Shown here: positions 7,671-17,400 of the stretch, piece by piece
Layout: every line of letters starts with the position of its first letter
Numbering within the stretch: the stretch's first letter is position 1
Source of the DNA: an uncultured Verrucomicrobiales bacterium
GTDB lineage: Bacteria > Verrucomicrobiota > Verrucomicrobiia > Verrucomicrobiales > Akkermansiaceae
Direction of reading: 5' to 3'
Length of the DNA: 64,000 bases
Assembly: GCA_937928545.1 (NCBI GenBank)
Contig: CALGJQ010000019.1
Span: forward strand, 1 to 64,000
Notes under the pieces: generated by a model
Databases searched by the model: none
The model's input: only the letters and a program-made list of their open reading frames with translations
Told to the model about the DNA's origin: nothing
Translations under genes and position numbers: made by a program

Positions 7671-10268
7671 ATGCAGAAGAGACACACACACCTAAATCAG
7701 CGCACCATGTTTGCCCTCGCGGCACTCGTCATTGCGCCGGTTTCCATCGAAACGGGTTATGGACAATCCCTCGCTTCGCAGGAGGCGATTCGCCGTCAGG
7801 CGGATATGGTTCGCTCAGACGAACTCCTCATGGAGGGCCGCAAAGCTTACGCTGAAGGGAATTATGAAGCTGCAGTGCAGAATTATAAGGAGGCCCTCAG
7901 CCTTCTCCCATACGGGACATCGACAACGGCCCGCCGCAAGGTTCTCAACGACCACCTTTCTGACGGTTCCGTTGCTCTGACTCAGCGCTACCGTCGCACT
8001 GGTAAGTATGAGGAAGCTCGCGAGCTCTTGAATGAGGTCGAGAAGAACGATCCCGGCAGTATGATTGCCAAGAAGGGATTGGCTTATCTCGATGATCCAA
8101 TTCGCACCAATCCTTCCCTGACCTATGACCACACGAAGAACGTCGATAAGGTTCGCCGTCTTCTCTACAAGGGTGAAGGTTTCTACGATCTCGGTCTTTA
8201 CGACAAAGCTGAGGAAGAATTTAAGAACGTCATTCGCATTGACCCATACAACAAGGCTGCTCGCCGTTGGATGGAGCGTTGTTCGGCCATTAAGTCGGAC
8301 TACTACCGTGCCGCTTATGATCAGACCCGTGCGAAGATGCTCATGCAAGTGGACCGTGCTTGGGAACTTGCCGTGCCACCTCTTGGCGATGGACCAATTT
8401 CCGCAGGCCCAACTTTGACTGAAGGAATCGGAGAACGCACCATTACCGCTAAGCTCAATCAGATCATTCTCCCAGAACTCAAGCTGAACAACAGCACCGT
8501 GGAAGAAGCGGTTGAGTTCTTGAGACTCCGTTCGATCGAGTTGGACAACACCACTCTCGATGAAACCGCAAAGGGAATTAACTTTGTCGTTCGCACCCCT
8601 GAGGTTGTTGACGAAGGTGGCGCAGCCGCTGAAGCCGACGCTCTTGGTGCTGAAGCTGACGGTTTCGGTTCTGCCGCTGATCCTAATGCCACTTTGATCA
8701 AAAAGTTGGACCTCAAGAATGTCCCTCTTCGCGTCGCGCTTCAGTACATTTGTGATGCCGCTAAGCTTCGTTATAAAGTCGACGAGTTCGCAGTCACTCT
8801 TCTCCCCGTTGGAGATGGAGCAGACGCCGACATCGTGCAGCGTCGTTGGACCGTTCCACCAACCTTCGAAAGCTTCATCACCACAAGTGGTAGCGACGGG
8901 GGCGGTGGTGCTGTGGAAGATGACCCCTTTGCAGCAGGAGCCACAGGTGGTGGCGGCGGCATTAAGCCCCGTGAACCAATTGATGTTCTCTTGAAGAAGA
9001 ATGGAGTTTCTTTCCCTCCAAATTCTTCCGCAAGTTTCCTCAAGAGTTCTTCTACTCTGATCGTGCGTAACACGCCAACCAACCTCGAGTTGATCGATGG
9101 AATCGTAAAAGCTGCGGCGAATGCGACTCCTCGTCAGATCCGAGTCACCACGAAGTTTGTCGAAGTCTCGCAAGAGAATGGCGAAGAGCTTGGTTTTGAT
9201 TGGATCGCAACACCATTCGGAGTTGGAAGTAACTACTTCCTCGGAGGTGGAACTGTTGGAAGTGGAACAGCCCGCACCAACGCTGACTTTATCGGAACGG
9301 TTGATCGATTCCAGATTCCTGGAATTCCTTCTGCGACTTCCCAGAATGTCTCAAACATCGTTACTGCCGGAAACCGAAGCGGTGCCGCTGCGGTGAGCCG
9401 CAACAGCATTGACGCGATTTTAAACAATCCTCAACGGACTGCTCAGGCCAATAGTGTTGCTCCAGGAATCTTGTCAATGACAGGTCTCTTCAGCAGCGGT
9501 CAGGTGCAAATGATCATGCGTGGTCTTTCTCAGAAGAAGGGTGCAGATATTATGACTGCTCCAAGCATTGTTGCTCTCCCGGGACAGAATGCCACGATCG
9601 AGATTATCCGCGAGTTTATCTACCCAACTGAGTATGAACCACCCGAGCTTCCCAACCAGGTTGGATCAACCGGCACGATTGGTGGTCTTGGTGGTGGCGG
9701 CGGTGGCAGCGGCTTCCCCGTAACTCCAGCAACTCCGTCTGCTTTTGATACCAAGAACACCGGTGTCACCCTTGAGGTGGAAGCCCAGATCGATGGTAAC
9801 GATAGTATTATTGATCTCCGTTTCACTCCGACCATCGTCGAGTTTGAGGGATTCATTAACTACGGTAGCCCAATTACTTCGCCAGCATCTGACGCTCTTG
9901 GTAACCCAGTTCAGGTTGTTATTACTGAGAACCGCATCGAGATGCCTGTCTTCTCAGTTCGCACCGTTAAGACCGGCTTGAACATCTATGACGGCTACAC
10001 CGTAGCGGTTGGTGGTCTCATGCGTGAGGATGTCCAAAGCGTAGAAGACAAAGTGCCCATTCTTGGAGATCTTCCCTTCGTGGGACGTCTCTTCCAGACG
10101 AAGGCCCAGAACCACATCAAGAGTAACCTCATCATCTTCGTGACTGCTGAGATTATCGATGCCACTGGTCGTCGTGTGAATGGAGGAGATGAGCCAAATG
10201 GAATTCCACCCGCACCAGAGATTGGCGGTCCTGTCGAAGGTATTGGGGTGCTCCCAACGGGCCTCTAA
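7671..10268 (+). CDS. Secretin, type II/IV pilus outer-membrane channel (Amuc_1098-like)
   Basis: 865 residues. A signal peptide ends near GYGQS; TPR-like helical repeats occupy about 40-200 (GNYEAAVQNYKEAL, GLYDKAEEEFKNV); periplasmic N-domains follow, interrupted by Gly-rich loops (GGGGGG stretches); the secretin core runs from about 570, with the family signature VPILGDLPFVGRLF near 793-806. Secretins form the multimeric outer-membrane gate for pili or type II secretion. The N-terminal TPR block suggests a built-in pilotin/PilF-like function. ATG 7671 gives a positively charged n-region; ATG 7707, behind an ACACACCTA leader like its neighbours, is a plausible alternative. Last gene of the operon, followed by a terminator. 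Confidence 0.93.
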   Translation: MQKRHTHLNQRTMFALAALVIAPVSIETGYGQSLASQEAIRRQADMVRSDELLMEGRKAYAEGNYEAAVQNYKEALSLLPYGTSTTARRKVLNDHLSDGSVALTQRYRRTGKYEEARELLNEVEKNDPGSMIAKKGLAYLDDPIRTNPSLTYDHTKNVDKVRRLLYKGEGFYDLGLYDKAEEEFKNVIRIDPYNKAARRWMERCSAIKSDYYRAAYDQTRAKMLMQVDRAWELAVPPLGDGPISAGPTLTEGIGERTITAKLNQIILPELKLNNSTVEEAVEFLRLRSIELDNTTLDETAKGINFVVRTPEVVDEGGAAAEADALGAEADGFGSAADPNATLIKKLDLKNVPLRVALQYICDAAKLRYKVDEFAVTLLPVGDGADADIVQRRWTVPPTFESFITTSGSDGGGGAVEDDPFAAGATGGGGGIKPREPIDVLLKKNGVSFPPNSSASFLKSSSTLIVRNTPTNLELIDGIVKAAANATPRQIRVTTKFVEVSQENGEELGFDWIATPFGVGSNYFLGGGTVGSGTARTNADFIGTVDRFQIPGIPSATSQNVSNIVTAGNRSGAAAVSRNSIDAILNNPQRTAQANSVAPGILSMTGLFSSGQVQMIMRGLSQKKGADIMTAPSIVALPGQNATIEIIREFIYPTEYEPPELPNQVGSTGTIGGLGGGGGGSGFPVTPATPSAFDTKNTGVTLEVEAQIDGNDSIIDLRFTPTIVEFEGFINYGSPITSPASDALGNPVQVVITENRIEMPVFSVRTVKTGLNIYDGYTVAVGGLMREDVQSVEDKVPILGDLPFVGRLFQTKAQNHIKSNLIIFVTAEIIDATGRRVNGGDEPNGIPPAPEIGGPVEGIGVLPTGL

Positions 10269-10286
10269 GCTCTCACAAATCATTTC

Positions 10287-10319
10287 AAGCGGGATCTGCG
10301 ATGCAGGTCCCGCTTTTTT
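10287..10319 (+). terminator. Rho-independent terminator after the secretin gene
   Basis: The stem AAGCGGGA-TCTGC pairs with GCAGG-TCCCGCTT around a GAT loop and is followed by six T. It closes the pilus operon before coaE. Confidence 0.9.
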
Positions 10320-10361
10320 GTGTGGAGACATTTGGAAAACGAAAGATAGGATGGCTCTCAG

Positions 10362-10955
10362 ATGAAGGTCTTTGCGCTCACGGGAGGAATCGCGACAGGG
10401 AAGTCGACGGCCGGCGAGATCTTTCGTCGACTGATGCCGTCGATGGCATTTTTCGACTGTGATGAATCGGTGCAGGGACTTCTAAAGCAGGAGAAGGTCT
10501 TGTTAGAAATTTCAGAGGCTCTGGGTGAAGGGGTGATCGGTGAAGCTGGCGGACTAGATCGGGGGAAGTTGAGAGCCTTGGTTTTTGGAAATGAGGAAAA
10601 GAGGAGGATTCTAGAGGAGCTTTTGCACCCAAAAGTAAGAAAGGAATGTCTTGAGAAACGGGAGAAATCTTCTAGAAACAGCTCGACGGCGATATTTGTC
10701 GCTGATGTTCCGCTTCTTTTTGAGAGCGGGTTTGACTTTGATCAGGAACTCAATCTGGTGGTGGCAACTTCTGAAGCCACGCAACGAGATCGCCTTAAGG
10801 CAAGGAGTCACTTCGAAGACAAGATGATCACATCGATCCTCAACGCGCAGCTTCCCATGATGGAGAAGATCGCTCGCGGAGATGTCGTTTTTTGGAACGA
10901 GGGGAGTCTGGCTATTTTGGAACGCCAACTTTCCCGTTTCCTCCAAGATTTATAG
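10362..10955 (+). CDS. coaE: Dephospho-CoA kinase
   Basis: Last step of coenzyme A synthesis: phosphorylation of the ribose 3'-OH of dephospho-CoA. P-loop GGIATGKST at residues 8-16, the FDCDESV acceptor-site motif, ELLHPKVR, and the VPLLFESGFD motif typical of the family are all present. Its 197 residues are the normal length. It is followed after 5 bases by rho, so the two are almost certainly co-transcribed. The upstream terminator separates it from the pilus operon. Confidence 0.95.
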   Translation: MKVFALTGGIATGKSTAGEIFRRLMPSMAFFDCDESVQGLLKQEKVLLEISEALGEGVIGEAGGLDRGKLRALVFGNEEKRRILEELLHPKVRKECLEKREKSSRNSSTAIFVADVPLLFESGFDFDQELNLVVATSEATQRDRLKARSHFEDKMITSILNAQLPMMEKIARGDVVFWNEGSLAILERQLSRFLQDL

Positions 10956-10960
10956 ATTTC

Positions 10961-12730
10961 ATGACAGACGAGCAAGAGCCCAGCGAAGTTCCGGTAGACG
11001 CCGAAGAATCTTCCACCAAGCCGGTCGCCAAAAAGGCGACGAAGAAAGTGGCCAAAAAAGCGGCAAAGAAGGCAGCTAAAAAAGCAGCGAAGAAGGCTTC
11101 AAAAAATGCGGCTAAAAAGAAGGTGGATGAGGAGGCGATAAGCCCCGAACTTGCTTTAGATGTCGAGGAGTCACCTTCCGAGGCTGAGGATGAAGCAATC
11201 GCAGCGGCGAAGGCTGCGGAAGCGGCGATGGAGGCAGCTAAGATTGCTCAGGAAGCGGCGGCAAAAGCTGCCCTCGTTGCAAAAGAAGCGCGCAAAAAAG
11301 TGGCGGCTAAAAAGGTCGCGATCGAGAAAGAGAAACTCAAAACGGAGGAGCCTAAAAAGGAGGAGGCATTGGAAATTCATACCGTGATTGAGGGGGAGGA
11401 GTCGCTTAAAAAGGAAGAGAAACGGAAACCTGTCAAAGAGGAGAAGCCGCCGCCACCTCCGCCAGAGGTTCCAGATGAGCTTGATTTAAATGAGTTTCGC
11501 AATGAGTCCTTGAGTGATCTCTACGATGAAGTGGAGCGATTGCCGGTCCGCATTCCGAATCAAGTCACGCGCGCGCAATTGATTTTCACGGTGGTTTCTT
11601 GTTACGCGACTCATGGAACTCGGGTCACGGGGGAGGGGGTGTTAGCTTATTCCGGAGGGAATTTTGGAATGCTCCGTGATGAAACGCGAAGCTTCCGCAG
11701 CTCTCCAGATGACTTGCATGTCCCTTTGGATCTGATCAAAGAATTTGACCTGCGAGAGGGTCAGCGAATCAAGGTGGCGGTGAGAGAACCACGTCACCGG
11801 GATAAATATTTATCGGTTGCTCAAGTGATTGAGATCGAGGGAATTCCTGTCGACGACTACAAAGCGCTCACTCATTTTGATGCGCTCACCTCTTTGTTTC
11901 CAGAAGAGCGTTTTGTTCTAGAAGGAGATGATGATGGGGCAGGCTTGGCAACGCGGGTGGTCGATTTAGTGGCCCCTCTTGGAAAGGGACAAAGAGGTTT
12001 GATTGTCGCGCCGCCGCGGGGAGGTAAGACGATTCTTCTCAAGCAGATTGCGAAGGCGATTCAGATGAATTCTCCCCAAGCCGAACTGGTGATTTTGCTA
12101 CTCGATGAGCGCCCGGAAGAGGTGACTGATTTTGAAGAAATGGTGGGGCAAAATGTCTTTGCGTCTACTTTTGATGAACCGTCAAAAAGGCATGCGGAAG
12201 TTGCAAATCTCGTTTTGGAGCGCTCGAGACGTTTGGTCGAGCAGGGGAAGGATGTCGTGATTTTGCTCGATAGTTTGACTCGACTCGCGCGAGGTTACAA
12301 TAACGCGTCGAGGGGAGGTCCGATTGGTTCCGGTGGAATCAGTCCTAAGGCGATTACTGAGACGCGAAAGTTTTTTGGAGCGGCCCGGAATGTCGAAGAG
12401 GGAGGAAGCTTGACAATTTTAGCAACCTGTCTCGTCGAGACTGAAAGCCGCATGGATGATGTGATCTTTGAGGAGTTAAAAGGTACTGGGAACATGGAAG
12501 TGCGCCTTGACCGCGAATTGGCTGAGCAAAGAGTCTATCCCGCCATTCACATCCCTGAAAGTGGCACTCGCAATGACGATCGTCTCTATCATCCTGACGA
12601 ATTACCGAGGGTTCAGGAAATCCGCCGTCATTTGGCAAGTTTGCCAATTGGGGACGCAATTGAGACTCTTTTACGCAACCTTGCGCGGACAAAAACGAAT
12701 ACCGAGCTCCTCTTGCAGGGCATGCGCTGA
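10961..12730 (+). CDS. rho: Transcription termination factor Rho with a Lys/Ala-rich N-terminal extension
   Basis: Hexameric RNA helicase that ends transcription. The core is complete: a Rho-N helical start ([16 protein letters not shown]), an RNA-binding cold-shock fold ([16 protein letters not shown]), Walker A APPRGGKT with Lys356, Walker [14 protein letters not shown], and the R-loop region. Residues 15 to about 160 are a highly charged insertion rich in AKKA repeats, then Glu/Ala-rich helices and a Pro run, making the protein 589 residues against about 420 in E. coli. ATG 10961 is chosen, 5 bases after coaE; longer in-frame starts lie inside coaE. The basic tail could add nucleic-acid binding. 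Confidence 0.95.
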   Translation: MTDEQEPSEVPVDAEESSTKPVAKKATKKVAKKAAKKAAKKAAKKASKNAAKKKVDEEAISPELALDVEESPSEAEDEAIAAAKAAEAAMEAAKIAQEAAAKAALVAKEARKKVAAKKVAIEKEKLKTEEPKKEEALEIHTVIEGEESLKKEEKRKPVKEEKPPPPPPEVPDELDLNEFRNESLSDLYDEVERLPVRIPNQVTRAQLIFTVVSCYATHGTRVTGEGVLAYSGGNFGMLRDETRSFRSSPDDLHVPLDLIKEFDLREGQRIKVAVREPRHRDKYLSVAQVIEIEGIPVDDYKALTHFDALTSLFPEERFVLEGDDDGAGLATRVVDLVAPLGKGQRGLIVAPPRGGKTILLKQIAKAIQMNSPQAELVILLLDERPEEVTDFEEMVGQNVFASTFDEPSKRHAEVANLVLERSRRLVEQGKDVVILLDSLTRLARGYNNASRGGPIGSGGISPKAITETRKFFGAARNVEEGGSLTILATCLVETESRMDDVIFEELKGTGNMEVRLDRELAEQRVYPAIHIPESGTRNDDRLYHPDELPRVQEIRRHLASLPIGDAIETLLRNLARTKTNTELLLQGMR

Positions 12731-12869
12731 TTTTGCGCTTGTCGCTTCTGACATCAAACCGCTAGTCTCCCAAAACGTAGAAAAACACCCTCAAATCGGT
12801 TACAAAATTGGCTAAAATCGAATTTCCATTTGATTTGGCTGAAATTACCATGTAATTACTTTGAGCATA

Positions 12870-12889
12870 CCTAGACCCAAACTTTCAAA
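12870..12889 (+). promoter_or_regulatory. Shared leader CTAGACCCAA before an exported-protein gene
   Basis: The string CTAGACCCAA precedes the ATG at 12890 by about ten bases and recurs in front of the ATG at 28918 (28901-28911). A TTACCA hexamer 17 bases before TACCTA gives a weak sigma-70-like fit. No Shine-Dalgarno sequence is present at either gene. Confidence 0.35.
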
Positions 12890-14428
12890 ATGAATATCGC
12901 ACGCTCGACCTCAGCCCTTCTAGGCGCCTTCACTCTTTCCGCCGCCTTGGCTCATGGTCAGGCTATTTTATCATTCTCTGACATGAAGATGTTTAAGATG
13001 GTGGGGCCTGAGGAGTCTGAATACCAAGGGGGTAGTCTGAATCTTAGTTTGAATGACGGCTCAGTGTCGTTTCTTCCCTGTGCTGCAGTTGATCCAAACA
13101 CTGGAGCGATTTTCGCATCGGGTTTCTTTGCAACGTTTATTGGCCCAATCGTCGGTTGTCCAAGTGGAACCACGGGTTTGCTTTCTTATCCAGCCTTTGA
13201 TTTCGACGGCGATGGCGTTCGCGATACTGGACTTTATGCTTCAGTGTCGCGTCCAATTCCGGCAATTCACGTCGAGCCATTTCGGCCTTCCCTAATTTCC
13301 CTTGCTTCTTCAAGTTCTTGGGCCCTCAGAGGTCAATTGGACAGCTTTACTTGGAATGACACAAGTCGGGTCATTTTTTATGATCAAGTGAATGATCCAC
13401 GAAACGGAATTGCTTATGAATTATCGGGTTATAATACGTCCCGCACCTACAGCGCTCTTGAATTAGAGAAGCATCGCGACGAGATCGTTCCCGGAAGCTA
13501 TTTGTTCACTTTCCCTCGTTTAGGATCGAGTCCAGCGAATCCGTCTGATTTCCCTTTTAATCATGGTCACAGACCGATGGTCGAAGCTTTCCCTGGGCCT
13601 GGGGGCAGCAGTGTGGTGTCAGGTGGGATTAATGTTGGAAATGATTTTCGCACAACCAATGATGATCGCTGGAGGGACGGGGCAATGGAGTTTGATCCTC
13701 GCATTGTTTCAGACTTCTCATGGGAGGGGTTCAATGGGATCACTTTCCTAGCAAGTGATAGCCTCCTTTTTGCAGTTCGGGATCGCGAAACTGATGCGAT
13801 TGTTTTCCCTCCTTTTCCTCCAGGGCAGCAGGCGTTTCCTCAGTTGATCTCGGGAAATGGTTTGCCCATTTCAAGCGGGTATGAACTAGGGCCGACATTC
13901 TTTGGTCCTGGAGACAGTATTTATGTGCAGCTGATATTCCGTCGTAATCTTTCGATTGGCAATACGGTAGATTCTTCGGTCCGATATTTCACTTGGGATG
14001 TTGACTTGATCGACAGTTATGAAGGTTTTGTGGGTGACGTTAATGGAGCTAATTTCCCTAATAATGCCACTGATGCTGAGATTGCCCCTGATTTTGACTA
14101 TGATGACGATGGGTTTACCAATTTGGAAGAATTTGCTCTCCAGACAGACCCGACAGATCCGGCTTCAGTACCCAACCCGACTCCGACAATTAATGAAATC
14201 AATGGGTTGTGCGAGTTGATTGTTACTAAGCGTCCTTCAGTCGGTTCTCGTTTGATTTACAATATTGAGTTCTCGCCTGACCTTGAGAATTGGACTGTCA
14301 TTGATAGGGACCATCCCAACTTCTTCCTAGCAGCAGACAATGAGAATGAAATTAGAGTTATCGAGAAATCTACATCTTCGATTGAAGGGTTTCCTTGTTT
14401 CCTTCGGGTTCGTGTTACTCTTCCCTAA
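12890..14428 (+). CDS. Exported protein with a C-terminal Ca-loop/beta module
   Basis: No named family recognised. 512 residues with a clear signal peptide (cleavage near AHGQA). The body is beta-rich and acidic; at about residue 400 a DFDYDDDGFTNLEEFAL loop marks a thrombospondin-3/EF-like calcium site followed by TDPTDP, then a final beta domain (YNIEFSPDLENWTVID) ending in CFLRVRV. The same C-terminal plan is seen in the subtilase just downstream and in the beta-helix protein at 57243-58598, so it is probably a modular surface or secretion domain. It is a separate transcription unit from rho by spacing (159 bases) and precedes the subtilase by 71 bases, possibly with it. Confidence 0.75.
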   Translation: MNIARSTSALLGAFTLSAALAHGQAILSFSDMKMFKMVGPEESEYQGGSLNLSLNDGSVSFLPCAAVDPNTGAIFASGFFATFIGPIVGCPSGTTGLLSYPAFDFDGDGVRDTGLYASVSRPIPAIHVEPFRPSLISLASSSSWALRGQLDSFTWNDTSRVIFYDQVNDPRNGIAYELSGYNTSRTYSALELEKHRDEIVPGSYLFTFPRLGSSPANPSDFPFNHGHRPMVEAFPGPGGSSVVSGGINVGNDFRTTNDDRWRDGAMEFDPRIVSDFSWEGFNGITFLASDSLLFAVRDRETDAIVFPPFPPGQQAFPQLISGNGLPISSGYELGPTFFGPGDSIYVQLIFRRNLSIGNTVDSSVRYFTWDVDLIDSYEGFVGDVNGANFPNNATDAEIAPDFDYDDDGFTNLEEFALQTDPTDPASVPNPTPTINEINGLCELIVTKRPSVGSRLIYNIEFSPDLENWTVIDRDHPNFFLAADNENEIRVIEKSTSSIEGFPCFLRVRVTLP

Positions 14429-14499
14429 ATACAATTATTCCTCTTATAATTTTCTTTAATTTATCAATTACACTGTAAAATCCCTCACCTACCTTTAAA

Positions 14500-17400
14500 A
14501 TGGCAATGAAAAAATCATCTCTCACCCTAGTTTCGCTCCTAGCGGTTGCGACTTCAAGCTTTGCGCAAATGGCCTCCGATATGGTGGGGTCTGGTTCTGA
14601 GCTTCCCGGAACTCATACATTTATTGAGAACGGGGTTGTTTCTCGACACACCCTTTGTACCCACGAGATCTGTCATCTTACTGAAGAAGGCACACTTCGT
14701 GTTGAGTTTGTCCCTGCCACTTCTCCGGCATCAATTATCGCTCAGACCTCGAAAGCAAATTCGCAAAAGTACCTCGTCTTTTATCCTGCCGGTCAAGAGG
14801 GCAAGCCCAAAATGCGTCGTGTTCTTCGCAATCGCTATTTACTTGTGCTAAAAGATGGTGCCGATCTCAAAGCAATCCAAGCTCGCTGTGGGATAAAATC
14901 GATCAAGTTGGTCCGTAAGGGATCAAACCTTGCGATTTGCGAGGAAGAGTCTGCCGCTCGGGCGCTGAGTCAGCTGACGAATGTTCAGAATGATCCTCAG
15001 ATCGTCGCGGCTGAGCCAATCTTTGCTAGGACTTTTGAGAAGCAAATTATTCCTACAGATCCCCTTTATGCGCCAAGCCCTATCACTGACAACATACCCG
15101 GCTTCTTAGGGGTTTATCAGTGGTATCTCAACAATGAGGGACTCGACGGAGCCCAGGCTGGAATCGATATTAATTTTGAGAATGTCCCGAACTCCGTAAC
15201 AGGCTCTGGTGTGACAGTGGCGGTTGTGGATGATGGGGTTGCCATTGATCATGAGGACCTAGAAACAAACGCTACTGGCCCTCATTTAAATCTATTTCCT
15301 GATGGAGGTAATGGCGACCCCGCCACTCTTGACGTCAACGCAAATCATGGAACGGCAGTCGCTGGACTGATTGCTGCAGAACTTGACAATGGCCTAGGTA
15401 TTTCTGGAGTGGCTCCAGGGTCGACCCTTTCAGGTATCCGTTTTCTTCCCGCGACCTTCGAAGAAGCTCTTGTTCTCGATGATGTTGATGTGACTGCGGC
15501 CCTTGGATTTTCACTGGACCAGATTGATATTTACAACAACAGTTGGGGGTACGTCACTGAACCTTCGAATCTGTCTTATGGGAGTAGATTGATGATCGAT
15601 GCCTTGGAGAATGGGGTTGAAACTGGGCGTGGAGGAAATGGTGCAATCTATGTCTTCTCAGCGGGAAATAGTGGCGAGGGCTTCGAGCGAGCAGATTACG
15701 CCTCTCTACAAAGCTCTAAATACACGATTGCGGTTGGTGCTCTCGCAGATTCTGGTGAAAAATCATTTTTCTCGGAGGAGGGGGCTTGTCTGGTGGTAAC
15801 CGCCCCTTCGAATGGCGGTTCCAGTGGGATTGTGACTTCAGAGTTCGGTGTTGATTTGGATGAAGACGATCAGCCTTTCCGGACGTCTCTGTATACACCG
15901 AGTTTCGGAGGAACCTCTGCTTCGTGTCCAATTGTTTCGGGTGTCATTGCTCTCATGCTAGAGGCAGAGCCCACTTTGAATTGGAGGGAAGTTCAAGATG
16001 TCTTAATCCGATCCGCAGTGGAGGTGGATCCCGGTGATAGCGACTGGATTACTAACGCTGCTGGGTTGAGCTTTAACCATAAATTTGGCGCGGGTCTCGT
16101 AGATGCTGCTGGGGCGGTCGCATTAGCGTCGTCCAGTGATTTAGTTCGTCTCGGTCCAGTTCAAGAGAAGAGCGTCCTGCGTAACCTTACAACCAACCCT
16201 AACGATCCGAATAGTGAGAGCGGCTTTATTCCTGATAATGAAGGTGGATCTCTTATAGTGAGTCTCGATATGTCTCAGGGGGTTGATGAAAGTGGTGCAA
16301 CATTGCCGAATTTGAAGGTGGAGCACGCTGAGCTTACCTTGTTCGTCGTGGCTGAGCGCCGGACAGAATTGGAGATCATTCTGGTTTCTCCCAATGGCAC
16401 TCAGAGTTTGTTGCAAACCGTCGATGCTGACAATACGGAGCAGGGCATTTTTAACTATACTTTCACGACTGTGCGCAACTGGGGTGAGGGATCCGATGGG
16501 ATTTGGACTGTCCGAATTACCGATCGGATATCAGGAAATCCCGCCAACTTGGTGAGTGCTGAACTTAATCTTAGTGGTGTTATTGATCCTGATGCGCCAG
16601 TAGGGGATAGTCCGGTGCTAATAAGCGCTACAGGTATCACTGTCGATCAGGGCACCGCGTTTAGTTACTTCATTGAGGCAGCGAGAGCTTCTACTATTGC
16701 TGTAGGAGATCTTCCAGATGGTGTGACATTTGATCCGATCGAGAATGAAATTTCGGGTGCGTTTTCAGATGCTGGACTGTTCTCGATTCCGATCATCCTC
16801 ACCGATGAAAATGGTGTCGAATCTACGTTTACCTTAAGGGCAGTTGTGCGCCCGACGGCTGCAGTTCTTGGCGACGCCATTGGCTTTGCCGGTATTCCTG
16901 CAGTTTCTGGTGGTGATGCGCCTTGGATTTTCGAGCGGAATGACTCAAACAGCGGAGGTTCTGGTGAAGATGGTGTTTCGGTCCGCAGTGGTGTTGGTCT
17001 TGCTGATGGTGAATCTTCAGTTTTTGGCTTCAATAATCTTGGTGAAGGAGTGTTGATCTTTGATTGGAAGTCCTCGTCTGAAGAAGGTGCCGATAGGCTA
17101 TGGTTTAACCGAGGTGGAGAGGTTCCTCACGAATGGGATGCGTTCATCAGTGGTGCACGAAATTGGACGACAACGGCTGTTGTTCTTACGGATTCATCTA
17201 ACGATGTCCGCTGGATCTACTCAAAAGATCCAACGAAGCCTTTTGCAAACACGGCAGGTGGAGACGCAGGTTTTGTTGACAATTTAAGGCTTGTTGAAAC
17301 TGATAAGTTCATGGACGACCTTGTCGCAGCTGGGCCGATTCAAGGCTTTGAGCCAGAGTTCGATAGCCGGGCGATATTCTATCCAAGGGAAACTGGTGGA

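Noticed and set aside
7815..9173. 452-codon open frame on the minus strand
   Set aside because: It is antisense to the secretin gene; no signal peptide, motif or start context.
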